Assembly (NCBI GenBank): GCA_021739765.1
Contig: JAIPBD010000017.1
Location: 42,489 to 106,488 of the forward strand
Source: Melioribacteraceae bacterium
Lineage (GTDB): Bacteria; Bacteroidota; Ignavibacteria; Ignavibacteriales; Melioribacteraceae
Direction of reading: 5' to 3'
DNA: 64,000 bases
The position numbers and the translations under genes are program-made. The notes beneath the pieces were generated by a model that was not told where the DNA came from, did not search any database, and worked only from the letters and a program-made list of their open reading frames with translations. Positions 35,629 through 44,810 of the stretch are shown one piece after another; the stretch's first letter is position 1; the number at the start of each line of letters is the position of its first letter.

Positions 35629-36870
35629 ATGAATATGTTTCAGACATTAATCGCATTAAAAGAAGGGATGCTCATCGCCCTCAGAGCCATTCGCGCCAAC
35701 AAACTCAGATCAGTACTTACTACATTAGGAATTATTATCGGAATCGTAGCGGTTACTACAATGTCAACCGCAATTGTGGGTCTTGAATCTGCATTTTTAA
35801 ACTCAATCTCATCACTCGGTAGTGACGTTCTGTATGTAGATAAAATGCCATGGTTTGCCGGTGGAGATTGGAGGCGTTATCGGAATAGAAAAGATATTAC
35901 ATTCGAAGATTATGAAAAATTAAAAAGTATGCTCTCATCCTACGATGCGATTGCGCCGAATATTAGAACATTTGGCAGAACAATTAAATACCAAGGTAAG
36001 AATGCTGAATCAACTCTTATTTATGGTACGACGCCGGATTTCCTAAGAACCGGGGGAGCAATTCCGCAGGAGGGAAGATTCATGACGGAGTTTGAGGTTC
36101 ATGCATCGCGAAGAGTCTGTATTATTGGTACAGATATCGCTGATATTCTTTTCCCAAATGAAGATCCGATCGGCAAAAATGTAAAAATGGAAAATGTAAA
36201 GTTAAAAGTTATTGGCGTTTTAGAAAAACAAGGTTCCGGATTTCTTGGATCTTTTAGTCTTGACGGACAGGTAATAATGCCTATAAAAGTTTTTCAAAGG
36301 GCATTTGGTGAGACCAGAGGTCGTTTAAGAATCGATGTAAAAGTGGCCGATATAGACAAAATTGATGAAACCAAAGACGAAATCCGAGCGCACATGCGTA
36401 CAATTCGGAAAGTTCCGCCCACCGAAGAGGACGATTTTGCAATAAATCAGCAGGAGATGTTTACAGAGATATACGATCAAACTGTCGGCGTTATTGCTAT
36501 CGCGGGTATAGTAATTACCGCGCTCTCATTGTTTGTTGGTGCAATCGGAATCATGAATATCATGTTCGTTTCGGTAACTGAAAGAACAAAAGAAATAGGA
36601 ATACGAAAAGCGATTGGCGCGAAACAATGGGCAATTTTGGCACAATTTCTTTTCGAAGCTTCATTTATTTGCATCATTGGCGGTATTATTGGAATTGTGA
36701 TTTCGTTTCCGATCAGTCTCATTATTGATCAATTTTTACCTACAGCCATGCCGATAAATATAGTAGTAATTGCGATTTTAATATCGGCTTTTGTAGGGTT
36801 GATTTCAGGAATTCTTCCGGCATATAAAGCATCAAAGCTTGATCCGGTTGATGCTCTAAGATATGAATAA
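35629..36870 (+). CDS. MacB-type ABC permease, A-type copy 2
   Basis: 413 residues. Near-identical architecture to the permease at 33011: RAIRANKLRSVLTTLGIIIG, a periplasmic MacB core, GIMNIMFVSVTERTKEIG and DPVDALRYE. There is no ATPase between this pair and the terminator, so it must borrow the one at 32279 or another. Its ATG has no strong ribosome site (TTCGGATGA context). It is followed after 11 bp by its B-type partner. Confidence 0.9.
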   Translation: MNMFQTLIALKEGMLIALRAIRANKLRSVLTTLGIIIGIVAVTTMSTAIVGLESAFLNSISSLGSDVLYVDKMPWFAGGDWRRYRNRKDITFEDYEKLKSMLSSYDAIAPNIRTFGRTIKYQGKNAESTLIYGTTPDFLRTGGAIPQEGRFMTEFEVHASRRVCIIGTDIADILFPNEDPIGKNVKMENVKLKVIGVLEKQGSGFLGSFSLDGQVIMPIKVFQRAFGETRGRLRIDVKVADIDKIDETKDEIRAHMRTIRKVPPTEEDDFAINQQEMFTEIYDQTVGVIAIAGIVITALSLFVGAIGIMNIMFVSVTERTKEIGIRKAIGAKQWAILAQFLFEASFICIIGGIIGIVISFPISLIIDQFLPTAMPINIVVIAILISAFVGLISGILPAYKASKLDPVDALRYE

Positions 36871-36881
36871 GAGGTAATTTA

Positions 36882-38111
36882 ATGTTCCAAATTATAGAAA
36901 GTGCAAAACTCGCAATTGCTTCAATCAGGACAAGCAAACTCAGATCATCTTTGACCCTTCTTGGTATTGCGATCGGTTTATTCTCAATCATTGTCGTTAT
37001 GACCGCACTCAGCGCCATCCAACAAAGTGTGGTTGATACATTTAACTCGATCGGCACAAATAATTATATAATTCAGAAATACCCTGCCGTTAGTATCGGG
37101 CACGGTTCAAGACGCGAATATCGCAATCGAGAGGATCTTACGATTGAACTGGGATTGCAGTTAAAATCCCGAGCGACACTTCCTAATGCTGTCGGCATCT
37201 CTATGGATCGTGGCGGCAAGGTGGCAAAATACCAAAATGAAAGTACAAACCCCGATGTAACTTTAATTGGAGCGAATGAAGATGAATTTATAGCGTCTTC
37301 CTATGATATTGGTGAGGGGCGAGGTTTTACAAATAATGATATGGAATATGCGAGAAGAGTTTGTATTCTTGGCGCTGCTGTTGCGGAAAAACTATTTAAA
37401 TCTATCTATCCCATCGGTCAGGAAATCCGGATTGAAAACTTAACGCTGGAAGTCGTTGGCGTATTCGAAGAAATTGGTTCGGTGCTGGGGCAGGGACAAG
37501 ATAATTTTGTAATTATTCCTGTCACACTTTATAAAAAAGTCTATGGTGATAGAAGGAGTGGTTCATATACAATAATGGCCCGAAATTCTGAACTTGCCGA
37601 AAAAACATTGGATGAAGTGATCGGTATTTTACGCACGCTTCGCAAAGTTGGGCCCGGTGAGGAAAATGATTTTGAAATAATTACTAATGAGCAACTGATT
37701 GGTCAGTTTAACGATATTACTCAATACTTCAAGCTCGGTGCATTTGTGGTGGCTTTTATTGCTTTAATCGCTGCCGGAATCGGGATTATGAACATAATGA
37801 TGGTTAGTGTTACGGAAAGAACGAGAGAAATTGGGATTCGTAAAGCAATTGGAGCGCAAAAAAAGGTTATCAGAATTCAATTCTTGGTCGAGGCAATTGT
37901 TTTAAGTCTGATCGGAGGGTTGATAGGAATTACGCTTGGAGTACTCGGCGGTAATCTGGTTGCCGGGGCAATTGGTGTCTCGTTTATTATTCCTTACGAT
38001 TGGATACTAATTGGCTTGACCGTCACAACCGGTGTCGGACTTATTTTCGGAGTATATCCGGCTATTAAAGCTTCAAATTTAGATCCGATTGAAGCGCTTA
38101 GATATGAGTAA
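36882..38111 (+). CDS. MacB-type ABC permease, B-type copy 2
   Basis: 409 residues, ribosome site GAGGTAA before ATG. N-terminal helix in LRSSLTLLGIAIGLFSIIVV, periplasmic domain, three C-terminal helices with GIGIMNIMMVSVTERTREIG, and LDPIEALRYE at the end. Closest to the permease at 34246. Divergence between copies is greatest in the periplasmic domains, as expected if the pairs handle different substrates; this is an inference from reading the translations. Confidence 0.9.
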   Translation: MFQIIESAKLAIASIRTSKLRSSLTLLGIAIGLFSIIVVMTALSAIQQSVVDTFNSIGTNNYIIQKYPAVSIGHGSRREYRNREDLTIELGLQLKSRATLPNAVGISMDRGGKVAKYQNESTNPDVTLIGANEDEFIASSYDIGEGRGFTNNDMEYARRVCILGAAVAEKLFKSIYPIGQEIRIENLTLEVVGVFEEIGSVLGQGQDNFVIIPVTLYKKVYGDRRSGSYTIMARNSELAEKTLDEVIGILRTLRKVGPGEENDFEIITNEQLIGQFNDITQYFKLGAFVVAFIALIAAGIGIMNIMMVSVTERTREIGIRKAIGAQKKVIRIQFLVEAIVLSLIGGLIGITLGVLGGNLVAGAIGVSFIIPYDWILIGLTVTTGVGLIFGVYPAIKASNLDPIEALRYE

Positions 38112-38183
38112 AATTGCTGAAAAATAAAACACTTGAACACTATCGCTCAAGATTATAGATTGAGTTAAAAATAGATATTATTT

Positions 38184-41100
38184 TTGATCAAATTTTTCAG
38201 ATACCTCCTATTTACGTTGTTAGTTATTTTTTCTAGCAACAATTTTGCCCAAAATCTATATAACTACGAGACCGGAAGAGATACCTTCAAAGTTGGTTTC
38301 GAGACAGAGTTTCAACTATCCGAAATCATTATTCTTTCAAAGTCTGTCAAAGTGTTCGAAAATTCCGAATTAATTCCCCAATCACAATACAGTTTCGATT
38401 CTACAACCAATAGAATTCAATTCGATTTAGATTTCGCCCCTTCAATCGGCGATACTCTTGTTGCAGAGTATCTCTTTCAGAACCTTGATTTGCGGAAAGT
38501 CTATTCAAAAAGAGAATTAATTAAAATAAATTCATTAGAAGTTGAGGATACAGTTTATGCGATAAAATCGAATTCGGAAGAGCTTGATTCTAAATCTATT
38601 TTTGGAAACGATATCCAAAAATCGGGAACTATATTGAGAGGTTTTACCGTAGGAACAAATAAAGATTTCACCCTTAATTCCGGACTCAGGCTCCAGCTTT
38701 CGGGAAAGCTTTCCGATGATCTGGAAATTACCGCAGCGTTGACCGACGAAAACACTCCAATTCAACCTGAAGGAAATACCGAAAGACTTGAAGAACTCGA
38801 TAAAGTTTTTATCGAGGTTAAACATCCAATCGCACAGGGTATATTTGGAGATTATGAGTACAACTTGAGCAATGGTGAATTCGGCAGAATTAAGAGGAAG
38901 CTTCAAGGTTTAACGGGCAAATTAACATTGGAGAAAACCGAAGCATCGTTTGCGATAGCCGGATCGAGAGGAAAGTTCAACACAAACGAATTTACCGGCG
39001 TGGATGGAGTGCAAGGTCCTTATCGATTGTCAGGCATCAATAATGAAAGGAATATTATAATAATTGCCGGAAGCGAAAAGGTTTTTCTTGATGGCAAAGA
39101 AATGAAACGCGGTGAGAATAACGATTATATTATCGAATATGCGAATGGTGAGCTTACCTTTACAACTAATAGGCTAATTACTTCCGTAAGTCGAATAATA
39201 ATTGATTTTGAATATACTGATCAGAGATATAACCGAAATTTTATCGGGGCGGATTTCAGCTCTCAATTTTTGAATGATAAAATCAAATTAGATATTTCGT
39301 TGATGCGTGAAGGGGATGACCAGGACAGTCCGATTGATTTTATTTTAACCGATAATGAGATTAATATACTATCTGAAGCCGGAGATGATCGGAACGGCGC
39401 ATCTTTGGATGGCGCAGTGATCGCACCTCTAGATTCACTCGGAAATCGAAAAGGAGCTTACATCAAGATTGACAGTCTGGTTGATGGTATTTCTAAAACA
39501 ATTTACACATACTCGCCCGGTGATTTGCAAGCGATCTATAACGTCACCTTTTCTTACGTCGGAGAACAAAATGGTGATTACAGAAAAGAGAATCTTGGAC
39601 ATTATAAGTTTGTAGGAGTTGGGGAAGGAGCTTATCTCCCAATCCGGTTTTTACCGATGCCGGAGTTGACACAAACCGCGAATGTAGTGCTTCAATATAG
39701 ACCAACGGAAAACCTTGCGTTTGAACTCGAACTCGCGGGCAGTGACAACGATAAAAACAGATTTTCCGATTTAGACGAAAGCGATAATAACGGTTTGGCT
39801 TACAATCTATCACTTTCTCTGAGAGATTATGAATTAAAATCCAAAGATAACGAATATGGAAAATTGAGTCTCATATATAGAGACAGATTTATCAGAAAAG
39901 ATTATACTTCACTATATCGTATTAATGAAATTGAGTTTGACAGGCTTTACAACACCAACAGCGCTGTTAAATTGGATGAGAATCTCAGAGAAGCCGAAGT
40001 AAAATACGGATTGAATAATAATATAGATGTTGTTGCGCGGTATGGGAAATTATCTAAAGGGGATAGCTTCAGTTCGGATCGTTTTTATTCCGATACAAAA
40101 ATCTATTATGATGAAAGACTGAATCTAAATTATCAATTCGATTATGTAAATACTCAAAACAATTTTTTAGTGACCGATTGGCTGAGGCAATCCGGAAATG
40201 TTAATTACAAAATTGGAATAATTACTCCGGGAATTGAATTCTCTTTTGAGAATAAGGAACAAGGGAGCAGCGGGTTGGATTCCCTCAACAATCAAAGTTT
40301 ACGGTATGAGGAATATTCGCCTTACATAGGATTATTTGATCTTTATGGGATGAGATTAAATTACAAATATACATTTAGAAATGAGTTTTTCCCCTTTAAC
40401 GGATTTTTGGTGAAAGAATCCAATTCGAGGGGAAACAGTTTTGAATTGGATTATTCGAGTAATCGTGAATTCAGTACGAATTTTACTTTTACGCAACGAA
40501 AAAAGGAAATATCCGAACAATTTAAATTGCTGGGAAAATCTAACAACGAATCAATATTGATTAGAAATCAATCGTCCGCATTGTTGTTTGACAGATTTTT
40601 GAGAGGCTCGATTTTCTATGAAGCCTCCACCAGAAAAACTTCAAAATTAGAAAGGGTATTTGTACAAGTACCCATTGGAACCGGAAACTACATTTATTTG
40701 GGGGATTTAAATAATAATGGAATCGCTGAAGAGAATGAATATGAACCAACAATTTTCGATGGCGAGTTTATCCAAATCACCATTCCTTCCGATGAATTGA
40801 TTCCGATTGTTGAATTAAAAACTAACACACGCTGGAATTTAGACTTTGCCCAAATTGTAAATGGCAATTCTTTCTTAGAAAAAATAGTTAATCCGCTATC
40901 AATTGAAACATTTTATCGCATCGAAGAAAATAGTAAGGAACTCGAAACGAAAAAAATCTATTTACTTAATATGGATAGTTTCCTAAACGATTCAACAACA
41001 ATTAGGGGGTTTAATCAATTTCAATCGGATTTTCATATATTCAAGAATAAACGCGATCTTTCATTCAGATTGCGGTACAATCAGAGGAAAGGTCTTAATC

Positions 41101-41651
41101 AATTTAGCTCGGGAATTGAAAGAAGTTATTTCAGGGAACAAAGCTTACGGATTCGATTCAAAATGATTGAAGAGTTCTCCAACGAAACAGAAATTGTTTC
41201 CGAATCGGATTTCGTCGATGCTGCCGGTAATTCCAGACGAGCACGGAGAGTTGAATCCCAATCGTTAAAAAGTGATTTTTCGTATAAACCGTATAGAAAT
41301 ATTGAGGTTGGATTTACAATTGAGAATTCTCAAAGTGAGGATTCGTTTCCACAAATTCCAACTCAAATTGACGCGAATTCTCAAAAAATCAGATTTGTTT
41401 ACGCAATCGCTAATACCGGAAGGCTGCAGCTCGAAGTTGAGCGTAACGAATTAATCACAAACAACTCGGAAAATTATATTCCGTTCCAGTTAACAAAAGG
41501 AAATCAAATAGGAAAGAATTACTTTTGGAGATTAAATTTTGATTATCGATTATCTCAAAATTTACAAATGTCATTTAATTATGATGGCCGATTGCTCGGC
41601 GGATCAAATCCCATACACACAATGAGGGCTGAAGCACAAGCGTTTTTCTAA
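38184..41651 (+). CDS. Very large SprA-like surface/outer membrane beta-protein
   Basis: 1155 residues from a TTG start chosen because the signal peptide (MIKFFRYLLFTLLVIFSSNNFAQ) begins there and no ATG fits. The mature protein is almost wholly beta-rich with frequent aromatic-alternating strands and ends in a terminal Phe (EAQAFF), typical of an outer membrane barrel. The segment RGFTVGTNKDFTLNSG...ALTDENTPIQPEGNTERL resembles sequence I associate with SprA-type gliding/secretion proteins, but it is only half as long as SprA. I cannot name it. The next gene starts 3 bases after its stop, so it heads a long run of genes. Confidence 0.6.
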   Translation: MIKFFRYLLFTLLVIFSSNNFAQNLYNYETGRDTFKVGFETEFQLSEIIILSKSVKVFENSELIPQSQYSFDSTTNRIQFDLDFAPSIGDTLVAEYLFQNLDLRKVYSKRELIKINSLEVEDTVYAIKSNSEELDSKSIFGNDIQKSGTILRGFTVGTNKDFTLNSGLRLQLSGKLSDDLEITAALTDENTPIQPEGNTERLEELDKVFIEVKHPIAQGIFGDYEYNLSNGEFGRIKRKLQGLTGKLTLEKTEASFAIAGSRGKFNTNEFTGVDGVQGPYRLSGINNERNIIIIAGSEKVFLDGKEMKRGENNDYIIEYANGELTFTTNRLITSVSRIIIDFEYTDQRYNRNFIGADFSSQFLNDKIKLDISLMREGDDQDSPIDFILTDNEINILSEAGDDRNGASLDGAVIAPLDSLGNRKGAYIKIDSLVDGISKTIYTYSPGDLQAIYNVTFSYVGEQNGDYRKENLGHYKFVGVGEGAYLPIRFLPMPELTQTANVVLQYRPTENLAFELELAGSDNDKNRFSDLDESDNNGLAYNLSLSLRDYELKSKDNEYGKLSLIYRDRFIRKDYTSLYRINEIEFDRLYNTNSAVKLDENLREAEVKYGLNNNIDVVARYGKLSKGDSFSSDRFYSDTKIYYDERLNLNYQFDYVNTQNNFLVTDWLRQSGNVNYKIGIITPGIEFSFENKEQGSSGLDSLNNQSLRYEEYSPYIGLFDLYGMRLNYKYTFRNEFFPFNGFLVKESNSRGNSFELDYSSNREFSTNFTFTQRKKEISEQFKLLGKSNNESILIRNQSSALLFDRFLRGSIFYEASTRKTSKLERVFVQVPIGTGNYIYLGDLNNNGIAEENEYEPTIFDGEFIQITIPSDELIPIVELKTNTRWNLDFAQIVNGNSFLEKIVNPLSIETFYRIEENSKELETKKIYLLNMDSFLNDSTTIRGFNQFQSDFHIFKNKRDLSFRLRYNQRKGLNQFSSGIERSYFREQSLRIRFKMIEEFSNETEIVSESDFVDAAGNSRRARRVESQSLKSDFSYKPYRNIEVGFTIENSQSEDSFPQIPTQIDANSQKIRFVYAIANTGRLQLEVERNELITNNSENYIPFQLTKGNQIGKNYFWRLNFDYRLSQNLQMSFNYDGRLLGGSNPIHTMRAEAQAFF

Positions 41652-41654
41652 AAT

Positions 41655-42131
41655 ATGCCGAAAATAAAATCCAATATTATTGAAAACCATATATTTCGTG
41701 AATCAGAAAGCGATATCGAATTTTTGCTTTTGAAACGATCCCATGACGAAATATATCCGAATCTTTGGCAAATGGTTTCCGGAAAAATTGAACCGAGTGA
41801 AACCGCGGTAAATGCGGCAATTAGAGAATTAAAGGAAGAAACCGGACTTTGCCCCGTAAAAATGTGGGTTGCGCCCTCCGTTAATTCTTTTTATTTATCT
41901 TTGGATGATTCAATAAATTTAGTTCCTGTATTTGCTTCCAAAGTGGACAATAACAACATTATAATTCTTTCTGATGAACACACAGAATATCGATGGGTTT
42001 CGAAGGATAACGCGAAAAGAATGCTCGCATGGAAAGGTCAAAGAGATTCGGTTGATATTATTTATGATTATTTTCAAAATGACAAAAGTGTATTCGCTTT
42101 TGTAGAAATAGAATTAACAAAAAATATATAA
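41655..42131 (+). CDS. Nudix hydrolase
   Basis: 158 residues. The Nudix box is complete: GKIEPSETAVNAAIRELKEE followed by TGL, matching GX5EX7REUXEEXGU, which binds Mg2+ for cleavage of nucleoside-diphosphate-linked substrates. The region after it (NSFYLSLDDSINLVPVFAS) resembles dihydroneopterin triphosphate pyrophosphatase-like members, but the substrate cannot be assigned. It starts 3 bases after the SprA-like gene and is followed by the PfkB kinase after 10. Confidence 0.88.
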   Translation: MPKIKSNIIENHIFRESESDIEFLLLKRSHDEIYPNLWQMVSGKIEPSETAVNAAIRELKEETGLCPVKMWVAPSVNSFYLSLDDSINLVPVFASKVDNNNIIILSDEHTEYRWVSKDNAKRMLAWKGQRDSVDIIYDYFQNDKSVFAFVEIELTKNI

Positions 42132-42141
42132 GGAGAAAAAT

Positions 42142-43050
42142 TTGGCATTATTAACAGTTGGCTCAATTGCTTTGGATTCTATCGAAACACCTTTTGATAA
42201 AACAGATAACGCGCTAGGAGGTTCGGCAACTTACATTGCTTTAGCCGCCAGTTATTTTACCGCTCCGGTTGAGGTTGTCGGCGTTGTCGGCGAAGATTTC
42301 GCAACCGAACATATTGAGATGCTCGAGAAACATAACATCGGTTTGGATGGAATGCAGGTAATCAAGAATGGTAAAACTTTCCGATGGGGTGGAAAATATC
42401 ATTTCGACCTCAACACCCGGGATACACTTTTTACCGAGTTAGGCGTTTTCGAAAATTTTAATCCGATCATTCCAGAAAAACATCAAAAAAGTGACTTTCT
42501 GATTCTCGGTAATATTGGTCCCGATCTGCAATTAAAAGTCCTCGAACAAATGGAAAAACCAAAATTTACTGTTTGTGATACCATGAATTTATGGATAGAC
42601 TTAATGAAGGACAAATTAATCGAAGTTCTTAAACAAGTCGACGTGTTAATAATAAATGATTCAGAAACCCGCCAATTAACGTCCGAACCTAATTTGATAA
42701 AATCAGCGCAAATGATCCAAAAAATGGGCCCCAAATATTTAATTATTAAGAAAGGGGAACACGGAGCTTTATTGTTCGGGGAAAATCAAATTTTCTCGGC
42801 TCCCGCTTATCCTATGACCGACATTTACGACCCGACCGGTGCGGGTGATTCATTCGCCGGTGGTTTTACGGGATATCTACATCGGGAACGAGATTTATCA
42901 TTCGAAAGCCTGAAACGTGCCGTAATTTATGGAAGTACGATGGCTTCATTTTGTGTTGAAAAGTTTAGTACCAAAGGACTTGAAGATTTATCCACATTGG
43001 AAGTAAAAGCCCGTTACAATGAATTTAAAGAATTATCGAGATTTGAATAA
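42142..43050 (+). CDS. PfkB/ribokinase-family kinase
   Basis: 302 residues from a TTG start with AAGGAG 6 bases upstream. Family motifs are the N-terminal glycine pair GGSATYIALA and the C-terminal DPTGAGDSFAGGF containing the catalytic Asp. It phosphorylates a sugar or nucleoside hydroxyl using ATP. The stop TAA touches the mtnA start directly, so production is coupled to methylthioribose-phosphate isomerase; a substrate related to methylthioribose or 5-deoxyribose is conceivable. A ribokinase, adenosine kinase or fructokinase role cannot be separated by eye. Confidence 0.88.
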   Translation: MALLTVGSIALDSIETPFDKTDNALGGSATYIALAASYFTAPVEVVGVVGEDFATEHIEMLEKHNIGLDGMQVIKNGKTFRWGGKYHFDLNTRDTLFTELGVFENFNPIIPEKHQKSDFLILGNIGPDLQLKVLEQMEKPKFTVCDTMNLWIDLMKDKLIEVLKQVDVLIINDSETRQLTSEPNLIKSAQMIQKMGPKYLIIKKGEHGALLFGENQIFSAPAYPMTDIYDPTGAGDSFAGGFTGYLHRERDLSFESLKRAVIYGSTMASFCVEKFSTKGLEDLSTLEVKARYNEFKELSRFE

Positions 43051-44055
43051 ATGCAACATTATTACGCGATTGAGTTTCACGAAGATAGGGTAATAATTCT
43101 TGATCAAACCAAGTTACCATTGGATGAATTATATATTGTAACTGATGATTACGAGAGAATTGCCGAAGCTATCGAAAAATTAGAAGTTAGAGGAGCACCC
43201 GCAATTGGGATTGCGGCGGCTTATGCTTTTGCCCTCGCTATGAGGAAAAGTAAATTAAATGGTGATCTTCGGCAAAGAATTGACGCTGTTTACGAGAGGT
43301 TAAAAGCTACCCGACCAACGGCGGTTAATCTTTTTTGGGCTTTGGATAGGATGAAATATGTCGCGGAGAATTCTAACTTGGAAGAAATGTCAGATAACCT
43401 TATAATCGAGGCTGTAAAAATTCATTCTGAAGATATTGAAATGTGTAAAAGAATCGGAGAGAACGGACTGGAAATATTTTCTGAAAAAAAACGAGTCCTT
43501 ACACATTGCAATACCGGTAAATTAGCTACGGGTGGAGATGGCACGGCTTTCAGCGTTATTAAAAAAGCCTTTGAGAATGGAATGGTTAAGCATGTATTCG
43601 CGGATGAAACGCGACCTCTTCTTCAGGGTTCCAGATTAACAGCGTATGAACTGGAAAAGTTGGGAATTCCTTTTTCAATAAATGTCGATTCCACTGCATC
43701 TGTTTTAATCAGAGACGGCATGGTTGATCTTGTAATCACCGGTGCAGATAGAATCGCGAAAAATGGGGATTCAGCAAACAAAATTGGAACTTACAACTTA
43801 GCGGTGAATTGCAAATTTCATAATATCCCATTCTACATCGCCGCGCCATCTTCCACTATTGATTTGAAATGTGACACCGGAAATCAAATAAATATTGAAT
43901 ATCGCGAAGCAAACGAACTAACATCAATTGGGAATAAATCCTTTACTAAAGATACTTACAATGTTTTTGCACCGGCGTTTGATGTAACCCCCGCAGAATT
44001 AATTACGGGAATTATAACGGATAAAGAGTTGTATCAATATCCTTACAAATTTTAG
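43051..44055 (+). CDS. mtnA: S-methyl-5-thioribose-1-phosphate isomerase
   Basis: 334 residues. Converts methylthioribose-1-phosphate to methylthioribulose-1-phosphate in methionine salvage. Diagnostic segments are RGAPAIGIAAAYA near the N-terminus, THCNTGKLATGGDGTA with the catalytic Cys, and ITGADRIAKNGDSANKIGTY with the catalytic Asp. eIF2B-like paralogues lack these, so the MtnA call is good. No other methionine-salvage gene is in the window. It abuts the PfkB kinase gene and precedes recO by 2 bp. Confidence 0.93.
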   Translation: MQHYYAIEFHEDRVIILDQTKLPLDELYIVTDDYERIAEAIEKLEVRGAPAIGIAAAYAFALAMRKSKLNGDLRQRIDAVYERLKATRPTAVNLFWALDRMKYVAENSNLEEMSDNLIIEAVKIHSEDIEMCKRIGENGLEIFSEKKRVLTHCNTGKLATGGDGTAFSVIKKAFENGMVKHVFADETRPLLQGSRLTAYELEKLGIPFSINVDSTASVLIRDGMVDLVITGADRIAKNGDSANKIGTYNLAVNCKFHNIPFYIAAPSSTIDLKCDTGNQINIEYREANELTSIGNKSFTKDTYNVFAPAFDVTPAELITGIITDKELYQYPYKF

Positions 44056-44057
44056 AA

Positions 44058-44795
44058 ATGGCTTCACTTCAAAAAACCGAAGCTATTGTTCTGCGCAAAA
44101 TCAATTACGGCGACACCAGCAAAATTGTAACTTTATACACATTACATTTCGGCAAAATTACCGCGATTGTTAAAGGCGGGCGAGCTTCAAAATCGAAAAT
44201 CGGTGCCGTTGTTGACACTCTCAATCATGTTGAAATTGTGTTTTATGATAAATCGACTCGCGATGTTCAATTAATTTCCCAGGCGGATTTGATTAATCAT
44301 TTCCCTCGAATCCGTGAAGACTTGGAAAAATTCAAATATGCAGCCGCTATTTTAGAACTTATCCAAAATCTAATTCACATGAATGAACCGCATGAAAGAA
44401 TTTTTTTGGGAACCGGAAAAATTTTTACACTTATGGATAGCGGTGAAGAATCCGCACAACTGCTTTTTGTAAGATATTTTCTTTTTTTTATTGATGAATT
44501 AGGATATGGCCTCCAATTAGATAAATTTACGGACACCGGTGTTAATCTTTCCGAATGTGATTCCGTGATATTTAATAACGATAAAGGATTTATCAATGGT
44601 GAATTAGCAAAAGAATACCTTGTAATGTTCCATTTTGACAAGGAACTTTTCAATTTGCTTGCTTGTCTAAGCACGAGAAACAAAGTTCTGAAATTCAATG
44701 AAGAACAAATCGATCGATTGATTTATTTTTTAGAAAAGTATTTAAAATATCACATAAATGAGTTTAACGGCCTTAAGTCGTTGCAAGTTTATTAA
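44058..44795 (+). CDS. recO: DNA repair protein RecO
   Basis: 245 residues. RecO works with RecR to load RecA on SSB-coated gaps. The N-terminal OB-fold begins TEAIVLRKINYGDTSKIVTL and continues KGGRASKS, as in most RecO proteins; a helical C-terminal domain follows. The four-cysteine zinc site of many RecO proteins is not present (only isolated Cys at about 177 and 206). It lies 2 bases after mtnA and 15 before the HtrA gene. Confidence 0.9.
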   Translation: MASLQKTEAIVLRKINYGDTSKIVTLYTLHFGKITAIVKGGRASKSKIGAVVDTLNHVEIVFYDKSTRDVQLISQADLINHFPRIREDLEKFKYAAAILELIQNLIHMNEPHERIFLGTGKIFTLMDSGEESAQLLFVRYFLFFIDELGYGLQLDKFTDTGVNLSECDSVIFNNDKGFINGELAKEYLVMFHFDKELFNLLACLSTRNKVLKFNEEQIDRLIYFLEKYLKYHINEFNGLKSLQVY

Positions 44796-44810
44796 AATTA
44801 TGGAGGAATT

